Part shown: piece by piece, positions 9,976 to 19,173 of the stretch
How the letters are laid out: the number at the start of each line of letters is the position of its first letter
How positions within the stretch are numbered: the stretch's first letter is position 1
Assembly (NCBI GenBank): GCA_023212645.1
Contig: JALBYC010000003.1
Location: forward strand, 124,001 to 188,000
Length of the DNA stretch: 64,000 nt
Direction of reading: 5' to 3'
From: Farysia itapuensis
Lineage: Eukaryota > Basidiomycota > Ustilaginomycetes > Ustilaginales > Ustilaginaceae
Notes under the pieces: model-generated
The model's input: the letters and a program-made list of their open reading frames with translations, nothing else
The model's database searches: none
Told to the model about the DNA's origin: nothing
Position numbers and translations under genes: made by a program

Positions 9976-11157
9976 CTAAACAGTTGCGCTGGCGGGAGTG
10001 GGCTCTTGACCCCAGAATTTACCATCGACCATAGAGCCGCCTGCCGGTACAATGACCTCTTCGATCGTCCAGATCCTCTTGTCCGCAGACGGTCGAGGTA
10101 GACTGGTGAGTTTAGCGCCGCCTGTGCAAAGACCAAGTTTGTCAAAGTCCTCCTCGGGCTCCGAGAACTCGATGCGGATGTTGGAATAGCGCTGTTCCGT
10201 AAGTGGCCAGACACAGCCCTTGCACTCTTGGGTAATGACGAATGAATTCATAATCTGATCGCCTGCTGAGCGCAAGTAGCTGACCATTCGGCCATCGATC
10301 CACGATTCCTGTGTCCGGAACCCAGCCTGTGTCTTGTATATGACCTTCATCTTGGAATTGACTGGAAGAAACACGGGCAAATTGGAGCCCATGCACATAT
10401 GGCTGCTTTCGTCGTAGCGGAAATTGCTGAACTCAGCGGCAAAGAGGCATAGACCTTCGTCGCCATTGACCGCGCAGCCGTCGCCGTAGAAGACGACCGT
10501 TTGTATCAGGTCAGACTTGACGTTCGGGTCGTAATTGGAAATACCTGCCCAGAAGAACATGGCCGATGGCTTGAGTTCAGACGCATGCTGTTGATTGTAA
10601 ACATTGATGAGAAGACACTCTCGACGCTCTACTTCGGCCAAACGTTCGCTGTAGGCAGGAAGCGCACATCCTGCACTGTTGAGGCTGCTTCCAAATGATC
10701 CATATCGCGCGCGATAGGTGAGCACGTCAATAAGGCCACTATGGTACGACGAGTCCAAGATGTTGGTCACCGTAGTATTGGTCTTGGGCTGCATTTCAAA
10801 GGGAGGAGCCCAGTCCCGTCTTCTGAGCTTACGCTTTATTGCCTGTTCTTTTTCGTCCGTCTTCTTGGCCTGCTGAACGTTTGAGAACCACTTGGTCGGT
10901 GGCGCTTTTCCTGTAACAAACGAAAAGGACACCTGGTCGATGTTTGATTTGGTAGGATCCCAACGACATCCGGCGCCAAAGACTGACTTGACATCTTTCT
11001 GTCCAGCGTCGCTGATGTCGCCCCCACTGATCTGCGAGCTTGGCAGAGTTGAGCCTAATGGAGAGGTTGCAGCTCCTCCATCCGGCGGTGCTTGTCCTAG
11101 ACAGAACGGAACGAATGCAACCGAGACCAGCAGTAATCTTGTAGCAGAGAGCTTCAT
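9976..11157 (-). CDS. Secreted protein of unknown function
   Basis: 393 residues beginning with a clean signal peptide (Lys-Leu start, hydrophobic core of about 14, ending before Gln-Ala-Pro). The ATG at 11157 was preferred over an upstream in-frame codon because it begins the signal peptide. The mature protein has several cysteines, Asn-x-Ser/Thr sites and aromatic-rich strands without any family motif I recognise. A dibasic cluster KRKLRRR around residue 110 may be a proprotein-convertase site, giving a possible pro-segment. It converges with the preceding secreted protein, with 222 bases between stops. The even spread of codons and intact 393-codon frame support a real gene. Confidence 0.75.
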   Translation of the reverse strand: MKLSATRLLLVSVAFVPFCLGQAPPDGGAATSPLGSTLPSSQISGGDISDAGQKDVKSVFGAGCRWDPTKSNIDQVSFSFVTGKAPPTKWFSNVQQAKKTDEKEQAIKRKLRRRDWAPPFEMQPKTNTTVTNILDSSYHSGLIDVLTYRARYGSFGSSLNSAGCALPAYSERLAEVERRECLLINVYNQQHASELKPSAMFFWAGISNYDPNVKSDLIQTVVFYGDGCAVNGDEGLCLFAAEFSNFRYDESSHMCMGSNLPVFLPVNSKMKVIYKTQAGFRTQESWIDGRMVSYLRSAGDQIMNSFVITQECKGCVWPLTEQRYSNIRIEFSEPEEDFDKLGLCTGGAKLTSLPRPSADKRIWTIEEVIVPAGGSMVDGKFWGQEPTPASATV

Positions 11158-11425
11158 GGCTGATCCTACAGCGTAAGCTATATTGGATAGCAGTGAGGAA
11201 CTTGTCCAAAAGGCTCTGAGCTGATGTGCCAGCATAGGCCAATATGCGCCTTATGGTGGGTCTCCGTTCCTTCAGATATGAAATACTTCCGGCAACTTTC
11301 ACTCTACATCTGGTACGAGACGCTCAGCACGATCACCTCCATGTCACGCACGTCAACGCGGGACCGCAAGAAAGGACTTTCAGACGCAATTCGTACAGCG
11401 CGAGAAGGGAAAGAATGTGAAGAGA

Positions 11426-12544
11426 TTATTGGTCGATGTCGAGGACAATTCTGCCGGTGATGCGTCCGCTGTGCATATCTTCGTAGACCTTGGGCAGGTC
11501 TGAGAGACCGAGGGTCTTGTAGTGAGTCTTGACTTTACCGGAAGCGGCAATCTGGAGAGACTCGATGGCATCCTGACGGTTTCCGACGTACGAGCCAACA
11601 ATCTTGACAGCACGGAAGACGGTGAAGAAAACGTTGGCTTTGATGTCGGTGCCTCCGGGCAGACCGACGGCAACGAGAGTTCCGCGGGATCGGATGTAGT
11701 CAAGAGCGGTCTCGTAGCCACTGGCGGATGAAGCGGCAACGACAGCAGCGTGAGGACCAAAGCCATCGGGAGTGGCAGCTTTGACGTCCTCAGTCAGGTT
11801 CTTGGTCGTCTTGAAATCGATGAAGCGCTCAGCACCGAGCGATTCAGCAAGCTTGCGCTTGTCATCACCGGTGTCGATGGCAATGACACGGTAACCAGCA
11901 GCAACAGCGTACTGAACAGCCAAGTGTCCAAGTCCTCCACCAGCTCCGGGAATAGCCACCCATTGTCCGGAAATGAGGTTGGCTTCCTTGAGCGCCTTGT
12001 AAACGGTCACACCAGCGCAAAGAATGGGGGCGGCATCGGCGAGGGAAAGGTCGTCGGGGATGGGAGTGAGGTGAGCAGCGAAGCTGACAGCGTATTTTTG
12101 GAAGGATCCATCGACCGAGAAACCGGAGCACTGAGCCTCGGGACAGTTGGGCTCGTAGCCTCGTCGGCAGAAGTCACACTTGAGGCACGAGCTGGCGATC
12201 CACTTGATTCCAACTCGGTCACCAATCTTCACGTATTGGTCGGCACCTTCGCCAAGCTGAACCACTACACCGGCACCTTCGTGGCCACCAACAAGGGGCA
12301 GCTTGTTGTCCAAGGGCCAGTCACCGAGATTGGCGTGCAAGTCAGTGTGGCAGACGCCGGTGTAGATGACACGGACCAGGGCTTCACCTCGTTTGAGGTT
12401 CTTCTGGATGGCTGGCTCTTCAATCTTGATAGGACCGGCCTTTTCGTAGAAGATTGCGACACGGTTCTTTCCGCTGACGTCGAGAGCGGTCTCTCGAGCA
12501 TCCTTCTGGGAGCTAGACTTGGAGTGGGTTGCTGCAGGTGCCAT
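11426..12544 (-). CDS. Zinc-dependent alcohol dehydrogenase
   Basis: 372 residues, medium-chain ADH of the fungal Adh1 type. Catalytic zinc ligands are visible as Cys65, His88 (in GHEG) and Cys176; structural zinc ligands as Cys120, Cys123, Cys126 and Cys134. The NAD-binding loop is GAGGGLGHLA near residue 205. These enzymes interconvert ethanol and acetaldehyde with NAD, usually in the cytosol; no mitochondrial presequence is evident, although the first 25 residues are a polar extension. A TATAAG element lies on the minus strand at 12631-12636, about 90 bases upstream. Codon use is strongly biased, typical of a highly expressed gene, and this creates a long open frame on the opposite strand. 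Confidence 0.93.
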   Translation of the reverse strand: MAPAATHSKSSSQKDARETALDVSGKNRVAIFYEKAGPIKIEEPAIQKNLKRGEALVRVIYTGVCHTDLHANLGDWPLDNKLPLVGGHEGAGVVVQLGEGADQYVKIGDRVGIKWIASSCLKCDFCRRGYEPNCPEAQCSGFSVDGSFQKYAVSFAAHLTPIPDDLSLADAAPILCAGVTVYKALKEANLISGQWVAIPGAGGGLGHLAVQYAVAAGYRVIAIDTGDDKRKLAESLGAERFIDFKTTKNLTEDVKAATPDGFGPHAAVVAASSASGYETALDYIRSRGTLVAVGLPGGTDIKANVFFTVFRAVKIVGSYVGNRQDAIESLQIAASGKVKTHYKTLGLSDLPKVYEDMHSGRITGRIVLDIDQ

Positions 12545-13219
12545 GTTGAAGATAGTCTTTCGAAGTTACAGGTTGAAGGCAGATGTGATCTGTGCGGGAA
12601 TACGGTTCAGTAGAAGCTCTGTGTCCTGTACTTATATCTGTGGGAAATTTCATACAGCAACCTTGCTGGAGCTTGATGAAGCTCACTGGTATGGGGAAAC
12701 AGAGGAGCTTATGCGCTGCTCGACCGCCGTCGCAGCATCAAGGTCAGCTGGCTCGGTTAGATGTCCGCTTTTCCCCAGCTTCTAGTGGCGCTAAACATAA
12801 AAAGCACTGACAGCATTATGACCGATCTTGTAGCGTGGGACTGATCGAGCGATATGGAAATTACGGCGCTCTACCGCGCGATGTATGGGTTCATGCTTCT
12901 GCCGAAGGGGAGAACGCGGGGGGAGCTTGCCAAAGTGCATCTGCAGTAGTGAGCAGGTTGGCTCGATTCGATCTCCGAACGTCACTGGGCTCCGACCTCG
13001 CCTAGATCAACTCAGCAACGGGTGGCAGGCGCCAGGGTGCCGCTACGCACGACATCACGGTTGCACACGACACAACAAGTCGCGGCAACTTGCCAATTCC
13101 CCGCCACCTGACCGCTTCTGCGTTCCAGGGTCTCGGTCAATTCCTTGGCTTCCATGCTGCATCGGCACGCGGCACGGCTCCGATCCTCGTCAACCTTATA
13201 AGTATTACGTAAATATTAC
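12545..13219. other. Intergenic region between ADH promoter and GPI-protein 3' end
   Basis: About 675 bases. Contains the ADH core promoter (TATAAG at 12631-12636, minus strand). Short open frames are present but none is convincing. An AT-rich inverted repeat sits at its right edge (13197-13224). Confidence 0.4.
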
Positions 13220-13224
13220 TTATA
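13197..13224 (-). terminator. AT-rich inverted repeat at the stop codon of the GPI-protein gene
   Basis: Perfect 8-base arms (13197-13204 and 13217-13224) around a 12-base centre in otherwise GC-balanced sequence. It overlaps the TAA stop at 13220-13222 of the minus-strand gene, so it may help define its 3' end. Function is inferred from position only. Confidence 0.35.
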
Positions 13225-14056
13225 CAAACAGACCAGCTCCACCAACTGCTACTGATACTGCTATGCTCAACAGCGTCACTATAATGTGCACTGGAATCGC
13301 AAGAGGGATTGCATTCGACTGAGAAGCTATTCCAGTCACTTGGTTCAAGGTGCTCGTGCCTGTTGATGTTACGTCCGTGTGTGTTCCTGAACTTGTCGGA
13401 GTACTGCTGGCCACATTGGTATTGGCTGTCGCAACGCCGCCAAGTAGAGCAGATGCGAATCCGCAGACTTGACGAATATTGCCAATCAGATTACTTGCTC
13501 CTGTTGCTTGTGGATCAGTGCCAAGGTAAACACTCTGATTCGTGGCTTGAAAGCAGTCGACACATTGCGGGAACACAGCCTGGAAAGTGTCGGTGCATGC
13601 ACATCGGATAACATCAATGTAGGCCGTCGGATTGTTGAGAATAGATGTGCTGTTGGCAAATACAGAAGCTGCACCCATGCAAGACGATAGAGACGAATAA
13701 TGTGCCTCGCACTTGGGACACGACGGTATGCTAGCAGGGAATTCGGGCGAACTGAGCGCCGACACCTGGACCGAACGTGGTTCTTGTCGTTTAACAATGA
13801 GATTCTCGTGCTCACTTGGCGTCGCCTCTCCCGCTTGTATCAAGGCTTTTTCTTGAAGCTCGTACGAAGCCTGCAAATCGTCTGATGTTGAATGAATGCC
13901 CAAGAGCGTACTAGGCGCAAGAGTTGGAGCCGGCAGCGGACTCCTGCGAATCATTGTTTGGCCAGCATCACTTTTCATGAGTGGTATAGCCCTTGTGCTA
14001 GAGAAAAATACTACCAGCATGAGCATGAAACGAAAGAAAGCAGCGGTGAACATCAT
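13220..14056 (-). CDS. Putative GPI-anchored cysteine-rich surface protein
   Basis: 278 residues. A signal peptide starts at the ATG at 14056 (in-frame ATG at 14125 lies upstream of an ATAAAG core-promoter-like element and was not chosen). The middle holds a cysteine pattern of the type CxxC, C, CxC, C, CxxC, C within about 80 residues, common in small fungal extracellular domains. A Ser/Thr/Gly-rich stalk follows and the protein ends in about 25 hydrophobic residues without a cytoplasmic tail, the usual GPI-addition signal. It is therefore probably attached to the plasma membrane or wall. A Lys-Arg pair before the cysteine domain may be a Kex2 site. Not a canonical CFEM by spacing. The ligand or role is unknown. 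Confidence 0.72.
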   Translation of the reverse strand: MMFTAAFFRFMLMLVVFFSSTRAIPLMKSDAGQTMIRRSPLPAPTLAPSTLLGIHSTSDDLQASYELQEKALIQAGEATPSEHENLIVKRQEPRSVQVSALSSPEFPASIPSCPKCEAHYSSLSSCMGAASVFANSTSILNNPTAYIDVIRCACTDTFQAVFPQCVDCFQATNQSVYLGTDPQATGASNLIGNIRQVCGFASALLGGVATANTNVASSTPTSSGTHTDVTSTGTSTLNQVTGIASQSNAIPLAIPVHIIVTLLSIAVSVAVGGAGLFV

Positions 14057-14657
14057 GCTCGACAAAGAGCGGCGGAGGCTTTGGTTCCCTTTATGTATGT
14101 AGCGAGCGTAGGATGAGCCCGACATTGATGTTCCATGGCCTTATATCAGAGAAGCGTTTCAGAGCCTTCAGCCCCTATTCGCAAGCACACGCACATCCTG
14201 GGTTCGAGCTTCATGTCTTCCGTAGCGGCACGGCAAAAAACGCTCGCATCTCTGCACAAGCCTCGTCAGTCGGATTCAATCAGAGGTCGACCTGTCAATC
14301 ACAATTGTTCCACCGCCGAAGTGGTCGCCTTCCACGGCCCATACTATGCACTTGACGCCTGCGCTAGTGCCTTCGACTTGGCTCATGTCTGAGTAGGATA
14401 ACAGCTCCGAGCGCTTGTATAGCTGCAGGATCTGCAGGATCTGCATGATCTGCGGGTCTGCGACATGCGCCGCTTGCCCGATATGCAATATGTAGCTTGT
14501 CACATCGGGTGTGAGATCGCTTAATTTGCCTATTCACATTAGGCACATTTTGCGAGGAACTGGAGACATTCACGATTCACGTTTGATCGTCGTTGCAGTG
14601 TATACGTGAGAAAGGCATGTCCCGATCAGAGAGTCGCAAACCACACATGGTACCTGC
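14057..14657. promoter_or_regulatory. Divergent promoter region
   Basis: 600 bases between the GPI-anchored protein (minus) and the small coiled-coil protein (plus). Contains the repeat at 14423-14463. No credible gene. Confidence 0.35.
14423..14463. repeat. Tandem repeat of a 9-base CTGCAGGAT unit
   Basis: Four to five copies of ctgcaggat with later copies degraded (ctgcatgat, ctgcgggt). About 195 bases upstream of the start at 14658. Confidence 0.75.
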
Positions 14658-15149
14658 ATGAACAGCCATGATGGTGGTGCTATCGAGCTTAGTGCTTTGA
14701 AAGACGACGGATCTATCACCACTTCGCCACTGACGCGCAGCCTCCAATTCGCAGAGGATGCATCAACACATTTTAAATCGAGCATCAGTCGACTGTCCCA
14801 GCTAGTAGAGGACACACAAGACGACGATCTGAAGCTGAAATCCATCTGGCCTCAAATGAAAGGAATGAAGAACGGTCTGGACAGCGGTAAGGCTGTCAAC
14901 GGAGCTGGCAAGAATCGTGGCGTTCCTCTTTCTCTCGTCGTGCAGCTTCTCAAGGCGTCATGGCACGCAGACGACACTTGGCCTGTTGGCCAAAATCCCT
15001 CCGAAAAGATGCGCGAGCAAGCCATTGCTCGTCTCGAGCCGGGCCCACTGGCCAAACCAGACCCTAGTCCGGACGAAATTGCAGCTGCATACCGTCGACA
15101 AAACATCCTCATCGAAGAGCCAAATTCGCTAACAAACGATGGCTGGTGA
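14658..15149 (+). CDS. Small conserved-looking protein of unknown function with a coiled coil
   Basis: 163 residues, not recognised. Residues 25-75 form an amphipathic, probably coiled-coil helix; residues 85-110 contain an aliphatic stretch and a HADDTWPVG motif; the tail around 135-155 (pattern PSPDEIAAAYRRQN) looks structured. No signal peptide, membrane segment or zinc motif. The size and helix layout resemble small subunits of nuclear complexes, but that is only an analogy. The frame is intact and the codon pattern protein-like; it converges with cytochrome c peroxidase, 77 bases between stops. Confidence 0.6.
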   Translation: MNSHDGGAIELSALKDDGSITTSPLTRSLQFAEDASTHFKSSISRLSQLVEDTQDDDLKLKSIWPQMKGMKNGLDSGKAVNGAGKNRGVPLSLVVQLLKASWHADDTWPVGQNPSEKMREQAIARLEPGPLAKPDPSPDEIAAAYRRQNILIEEPNSLTNDGW

Positions 15150-15226
15150 GATCGCACGCTGCATGCACATCAGCAGACGGTCTAATCTACTCTTCTATCT
15201 TCGATATCTAACTACATCTATCTGTT

Positions 15227-16210
15227 CTACAATTTAGCTTTCGCTTTAGAGTGCGCTTTTTCGTTCTGTTTGGCCAATGGGTTGGCTTCTCCGTCTTTGC
15301 CACCTCCTGGAGCCCCTGGACTGTCATCCTTCTTTGGTGCCGACTTGTACTGTCCTTTACTGCTGCTGTCTCGGTCGATGCGAGCAATGCCGCTGTCGTC
15401 TCGGTAAACGCCGAGCTCGATCAGCTTGGCAAAGACATTGGCGAAATCTTTGAAGAAGAGATCGGCATCAGCAGCGTACTTCTCGACCCAGGGCTTGAAG
15501 CTGTCGTCCTGAATAAGACTGTAGTCGGTAGGAAGCATCATGAGCTCTTCGTCATCGTCATCGGCACCGGGGGCCTTTGCAGCATACTGGAAGTTGCCGT
15601 CCCACTTTTTAGGCTGCCACTTAAGCTTGAGCAGCAGCTTGTAGTACTGGTTTGAGAAGCGAGTAGGCGAGTTGACCCATGGGCCAGAGAAGCCAGAGCG
15701 ATCAGCGTGGCACCTTCCAAGATTGTGCGCGCCAGAAAGCGCAACAATCTCCTGGTCGTTGAAACCCATGCGGTAGAAGATGTGGCGGAGGTGGTCAGCT
15801 CCTTGAGCACCGTCAGGCAATCGACCACGAGGAGGAAGTCTAGAGTCGTCAGCAAAGTCTGTACGACCGGGCTTCCATTGGATTTCAGGTCCGCCCATTG
15901 CCTTAACGGCGACGACGCCTGCCAACGTCCACAGATCAGAGTAAGTGATCCATGAGTACTTCTCCTTGATCGGCTCGAGGAAGACTCGAGCATGCTGCAG
16001 GCCGGCGTTGGCGGGGTCGCCTCCTTCTTGCTCGTAGCGCATACCTGCGCCATTTGATCCGCCGGTCTGGGTCTCTTGGCAGAAGGTGCCACTAGCGTGC
16101 CATGCCAGTCGGACCAGTACCGGTCCGGCAGACCCGTCGTCGTAATCGGGCATCTTAAGAATGGCCAAGATGTCCTTCTTGACGGCTTCGTAATCGCCTT
16201 CGTTCGACAT
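15227..16210 (-). CDS. Cytochrome c peroxidase, without evident mitochondrial presequence
   Basis: 327 residues, class I haem peroxidase. Distal pocket Arg34, Trp37 and His38 lie in [10 protein letters not shown]; the proximal haem ligand is His162 in [12 protein letters not shown]; the MMLPTDYSL motif starts at 224. Cytochrome c peroxidases carry a radical-forming Trp shortly before this motif; here the nearest is Trp203, separated by a longer Asp-rich insert, so its equivalence is not certain. The enzyme reduces H2O2 with electrons from cytochrome c. The chosen start (16210) gives a mature-like N-terminus with no targeting peptide; the alternative upstream residues do not look like one either. 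The C-terminus has a Lys/Asp/Ser-rich tail of about 35 residues. Confidence 0.9.
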   Translation of the reverse strand: MSNEGDYEAVKKDILAILKMPDYDDGSAGPVLVRLAWHASGTFCQETQTGGSNGAGMRYEQEGGDPANAGLQHARVFLEPIKEKYSWITYSDLWTLAGVVAVKAMGGPEIQWKPGRTDFADDSRLPPRGRLPDGAQGADHLRHIFYRMGFNDQEIVALSGAHNLGRCHADRSGFSGPWVNSPTRFSNQYYKLLLKLKWQPKKWDGNFQYAAKAPGADDDDEELMMLPTDYSLIQDDSFKPWVEKYAADADLFFKDFANVFAKLIELGVYRDDSGIARIDRDSSSKGQYKSAPKKDDSPGAPGGGKDGEANPLAKQNEKAHSKAKAKL

Positions 16211-16937
16211 GATTGGCAAGAGCTCTATGTGCTTGAAACTGGGATGGATATGGTCGAGAATGATGTACGTACAGCTCAAGCAGCATGTTCTCGTGGCGAA
16301 ATTCTTTCCGGATCAGCTTTGTAATCATGGGATGCTTGTGAAATTAAACGTAATAGAAATTTCTGAAATAATTTGTACCATGATGCAAAGCCGGTGATCA
16401 ATTAACCGGTGAAATTTTACCTTAGCCAGAGTGTAGCTTGTTATGTTGCTCCAAATTTGCACGAAGTGGTATCTGCGCTGATGTGGATTAGGCCGCTATA
16501 CTCCTATTCTTTCCTGATCTCCTCCTAGAAAGCTTCCGAATGTTGCTGAGCGTCCCAGGTCTCCGGCATGAAACAGCACGTGAAAGCCGAACGGTTTAAA
16601 TTACATTTTTGGGCTAGCTTTGTTAGATCGAAGTGCCTGAAATTCACTCACACTCTGCACTCTGCACTCTGCACTCTGTATACCCTGTATACCCTGCATA
16701 CTCTGCATACATTCTCTGCACCCTGCATACCCTGCGCTCTGCTGTCTCTGCATCTGCTGCCCAAGTGCTCCGTGTTCTCGAGCTATCAACAGTCGTGAAT
16801 TGCCATCCATAGCAACTCTCTATTAAGTATCTTTAGTTGAGCTATGTGGTAAAGACGGGAGCAACATTCTGAACCCTACACGTGTCGGTATCCCAAGTGA
16901 GCGAGAGGACCTGTTTTTATGCAGGGTCAATAAGTGC
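16211..16937. other. Intergenic region upstream of cytochrome c peroxidase
   Basis: About 730 bases between the CCP start and the PXA gene stop, both minus strand. Holds AT-rich sequence near 16325-16400 and the repeat at 16650-16760. No supported gene. Confidence 0.4.
16650..16760. repeat. CTCTGCA/CCCTGTATA degenerate tandem repeat
   Basis: About a dozen imperfect 7-10 base units drifting from ctctgca through ccctgtata to ccctgcata over 110 bases. The longest of the short promoter-type repeats here; about 440 bases upstream of the CCP start. Confidence 0.85.
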
Positions 16938-18977
16938 TCAAGCCTCTACCAAGTCGGGGCAGAGCATCACTAGAAGCCGCTCAAAAACCATGACGCCAAG
17001 CAAAGTATTTGGTCCAGCAGCCTGGGGTGCGCATAGGGGCGCTAGCCACCGGGTTACGGTCTCGACCTGCGTGGAGGTATCCCGACCAAGTAGAGCTTTG
17101 CGTAGTAAAACAGGCATCCCGCGCACTAGTCTTGTTCGCAAGCGGGCCCATTCTTGTGCTTGAGTCTGCTCGTCCGGATCTGCGACTGGAGGAGGCAAGT
17201 GTCCATCGGGAAGCAGCACTTCACGCCCCTTTCTCACAAATTCAGACAACGACTTGAGATCGTTAGCCTTGCGATTGATTGTGGCCGTAATCACGCGATC
17301 TGCGTGTTGATTGATGCCGAGAATACCCAGACTAACTTTCACAAAGCTGAAAGCTGAGCTCAGCAATGACGATGTCTGCGTTTCCATCACTTCTTCCAGA
17401 AGCATGAACCAATTGGCTACGTATGCAGCATGGATGGGATCCTGATACGGGCCTGGTGGAGGCTCATGTACTTGCGCGGTCGACTTGGGCTGTTCCGGCT
17501 CTGGGATCGGGAAGACAGTGTGTAGGTCCGAGGGAAAACGGCCGTGCATGCGCCTCTCGTGCAAGCTTCCGACCGAATAAGATCTGGACATTGACGAGAC
17601 CTTATGAAGATCGATGCCTGTGCTCCCTTCATGCCATTTATGACTTGGTTTGTTCTGCACGCTGAACAGGTCCATATATGTGCGGGTCAGGGTAGGCAGC
17701 ACTGTGAGGACGGTGAACGTCCAAACGCGAATCAGTATGGTGGTGAAGCGGGCCAAGAAGACCGCTGCGGAGCCGAGAGAGATAGGGTTACTGGGTACAT
17801 TGTGGACCTGGTGATTCGCCGTGCGACCGTCATTCCAATTCAGACTGTCGAGTGCTTTGTGAACACTCTGTGTGATGAACCATGGTCGGGTCACTTTCGC
17901 CAATACACCACGAAGCACCGTCACCAGTACGTCTCGCACAATGAAGCGCTCGCTTTCTGGCAGATAGTCATCAGCCGGTAGTACAGAGCCGAGAAACGCT
18001 GTCGTCGCAACGCGTAGATATGACGATTCTATTTTGCCGTCGAGAGCGCCTTCACGAGCATTGACACCAGGATGTGGAGCTGCAGCATGAAAGAGTTGCG
18101 CTATCGCATTCGGCGATTCTGACACACCAAATCTCAGTGCGTCTCCCAAGTCTTCGCTAGGTCGACTACCTTGAACCTCGCAGACAGCAATAGAGCTGTC
18201 CACAAGAGGCGCCCAAACACTTCTGACCTTCCTTTGTGCTGAGCGATAGTCCACGAAGTGTTGCCGAAGAACAAGGGGAAGTTCTTGAGAGAGCAAAAGG
18301 TGAGCTCGTGCAATGTCTGCACTCCTGCCGTCAATTCTGCCCTCGGTCGAAAGCCTTGCGACTATTGTAAGAACGACTTCCACAACGATAGCGGCGATCC
18401 GAGTCAGTAGTTCCCGATCTGGCGTGAGTTTGCTGTACCAGGGCAGAACTGTCTCGCGCAAGAGGTAAGCAAGGAGAAGATAGATTTCGTGATCTAAGTC
18501 CGGTTCGGATGTAATAATGGGAATGTTCTCGGAAGCAGAAAGATCTTGAAAGAGCAGACGACGATAGAAGGCTTGCTCGGTTGACCGTACTGCTGTTGAT
18601 TTTCTGTTACTGGCCTTCCTCGAGGATATCTCGGCTTTCTGACCGTTGAGGGTGGTCTTGGACTGCGCCCAGTCTTTTGTGTGCTTATTGCTACTGATCT
18701 GACTCTGCAAAGGGTGCTGACTGTACTCGTCTTCAGATGGGGAGCCACTGCCGACACAGTACCCAGCAGGCGATCTCGGACGGGAAAGTAGTGTGGCATG
18801 TGCAGGCTCGGTAACTAAGGAAGCATGCGAAGCGCTGTGCGGCGATGCGGCTTCCATCAACACGGCCGTCTTGCTAATGCCCAAGTAATTGCCATCCTTC
18901 CGAGCAGTCGACTGCGCCAAAGACGGAGGATCAAGCGGAGAGGGAGACACTCCTCGCCGACGAGCTGGCGCGGCCAT
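16938..18977 (-). CDS. PXA-domain protein
   Basis: 679 residues. After a polar N-terminus of about 125 residues, a helical region of about 200 residues containing YLLLAYLLRETVLPWYSKLTPD matches the PXA (PX-associated) domain of sorting-nexin-like proteins. Further hydrophobic helices are seen around residues 395-425 (two closely spaced stretches) and in the C-terminal third. No PX or RGS domain is visible. Fungal PXA proteins act in endosome or vacuole membrane traffic and in lipid-droplet/ER contacts; the specific partner is unknown. The start at 18977 gives Met-Ala-Ala-Pro; an in-frame ATG 24 codons upstream would add a Cys/His-rich stretch that looks accidental. Confidence 0.75.
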   Translation of the reverse strand: MAAPARRRGVSPSPLDPPSLAQSTARKDGNYLGISKTAVLMEAASPHSASHASLVTEPAHATLLSRPRSPAGYCVGSGSPSEDEYSQHPLQSQISSNKHTKDWAQSKTTLNGQKAEISSRKASNRKSTAVRSTEQAFYRRLLFQDLSASENIPIITSEPDLDHEIYLLLAYLLRETVLPWYSKLTPDRELLTRIAAIVVEVVLTIVARLSTEGRIDGRSADIARAHLLLSQELPLVLRQHFVDYRSAQRKVRSVWAPLVDSSIAVCEVQGSRPSEDLGDALRFGVSESPNAIAQLFHAAAPHPGVNAREGALDGKIESSYLRVATTAFLGSVLPADDYLPESERFIVRDVLVTVLRGVLAKVTRPWFITQSVHKALDSLNWNDGRTANHQVHNVPSNPISLGSAAVFLARFTTILIRVWTFTVLTVLPTLTRTYMDLFSVQNKPSHKWHEGSTGIDLHKVSSMSRSYSVGSLHERRMHGRFPSDLHTVFPIPEPEQPKSTAQVHEPPPGPYQDPIHAAYVANWFMLLEEVMETQTSSLLSSAFSFVKVSLGILGINQHADRVITATINRKANDLKSLSEFVRKGREVLLPDGHLPPPVADPDEQTQAQEWARLRTRLVRGMPVLLRKALLGRDTSTQVETVTRWLAPLCAPQAAGPNTLLGVMVFERLLVMLCPDLVEA

Positions 18978-19173
18978 GATCACAGTTGAGCAGTGGTGAT
19001 CACCACAGTCATGACAAGATTTGCAGCAAACGCGATGGTGGTACTCCAATCACGATGTGTTGATCTGCACCCTGATTGACATGACAGCACACGCGCGACC
19101 CAATTGTGATTCTGCATAAGACCCTGTTCCACGTTTATTTGAAAATGCGCCTATTAACATAATTACAATCTGC

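Noticed and set aside
11750..12613. 287-codon plus-strand frame opposite the alcohol dehydrogenase
   Set aside because: It is the mirror of a strongly codon-biased gene; the composition (Ser/Val/Gly-rich, no domain) is the usual antisense shadow.
16650..16760. CTCTGCA array as a CRISPR-like or transposon end
   Set aside because: Units are adjacent, without spacers, and drift in sequence: a simple degenerate microsatellite in a eukaryotic promoter.
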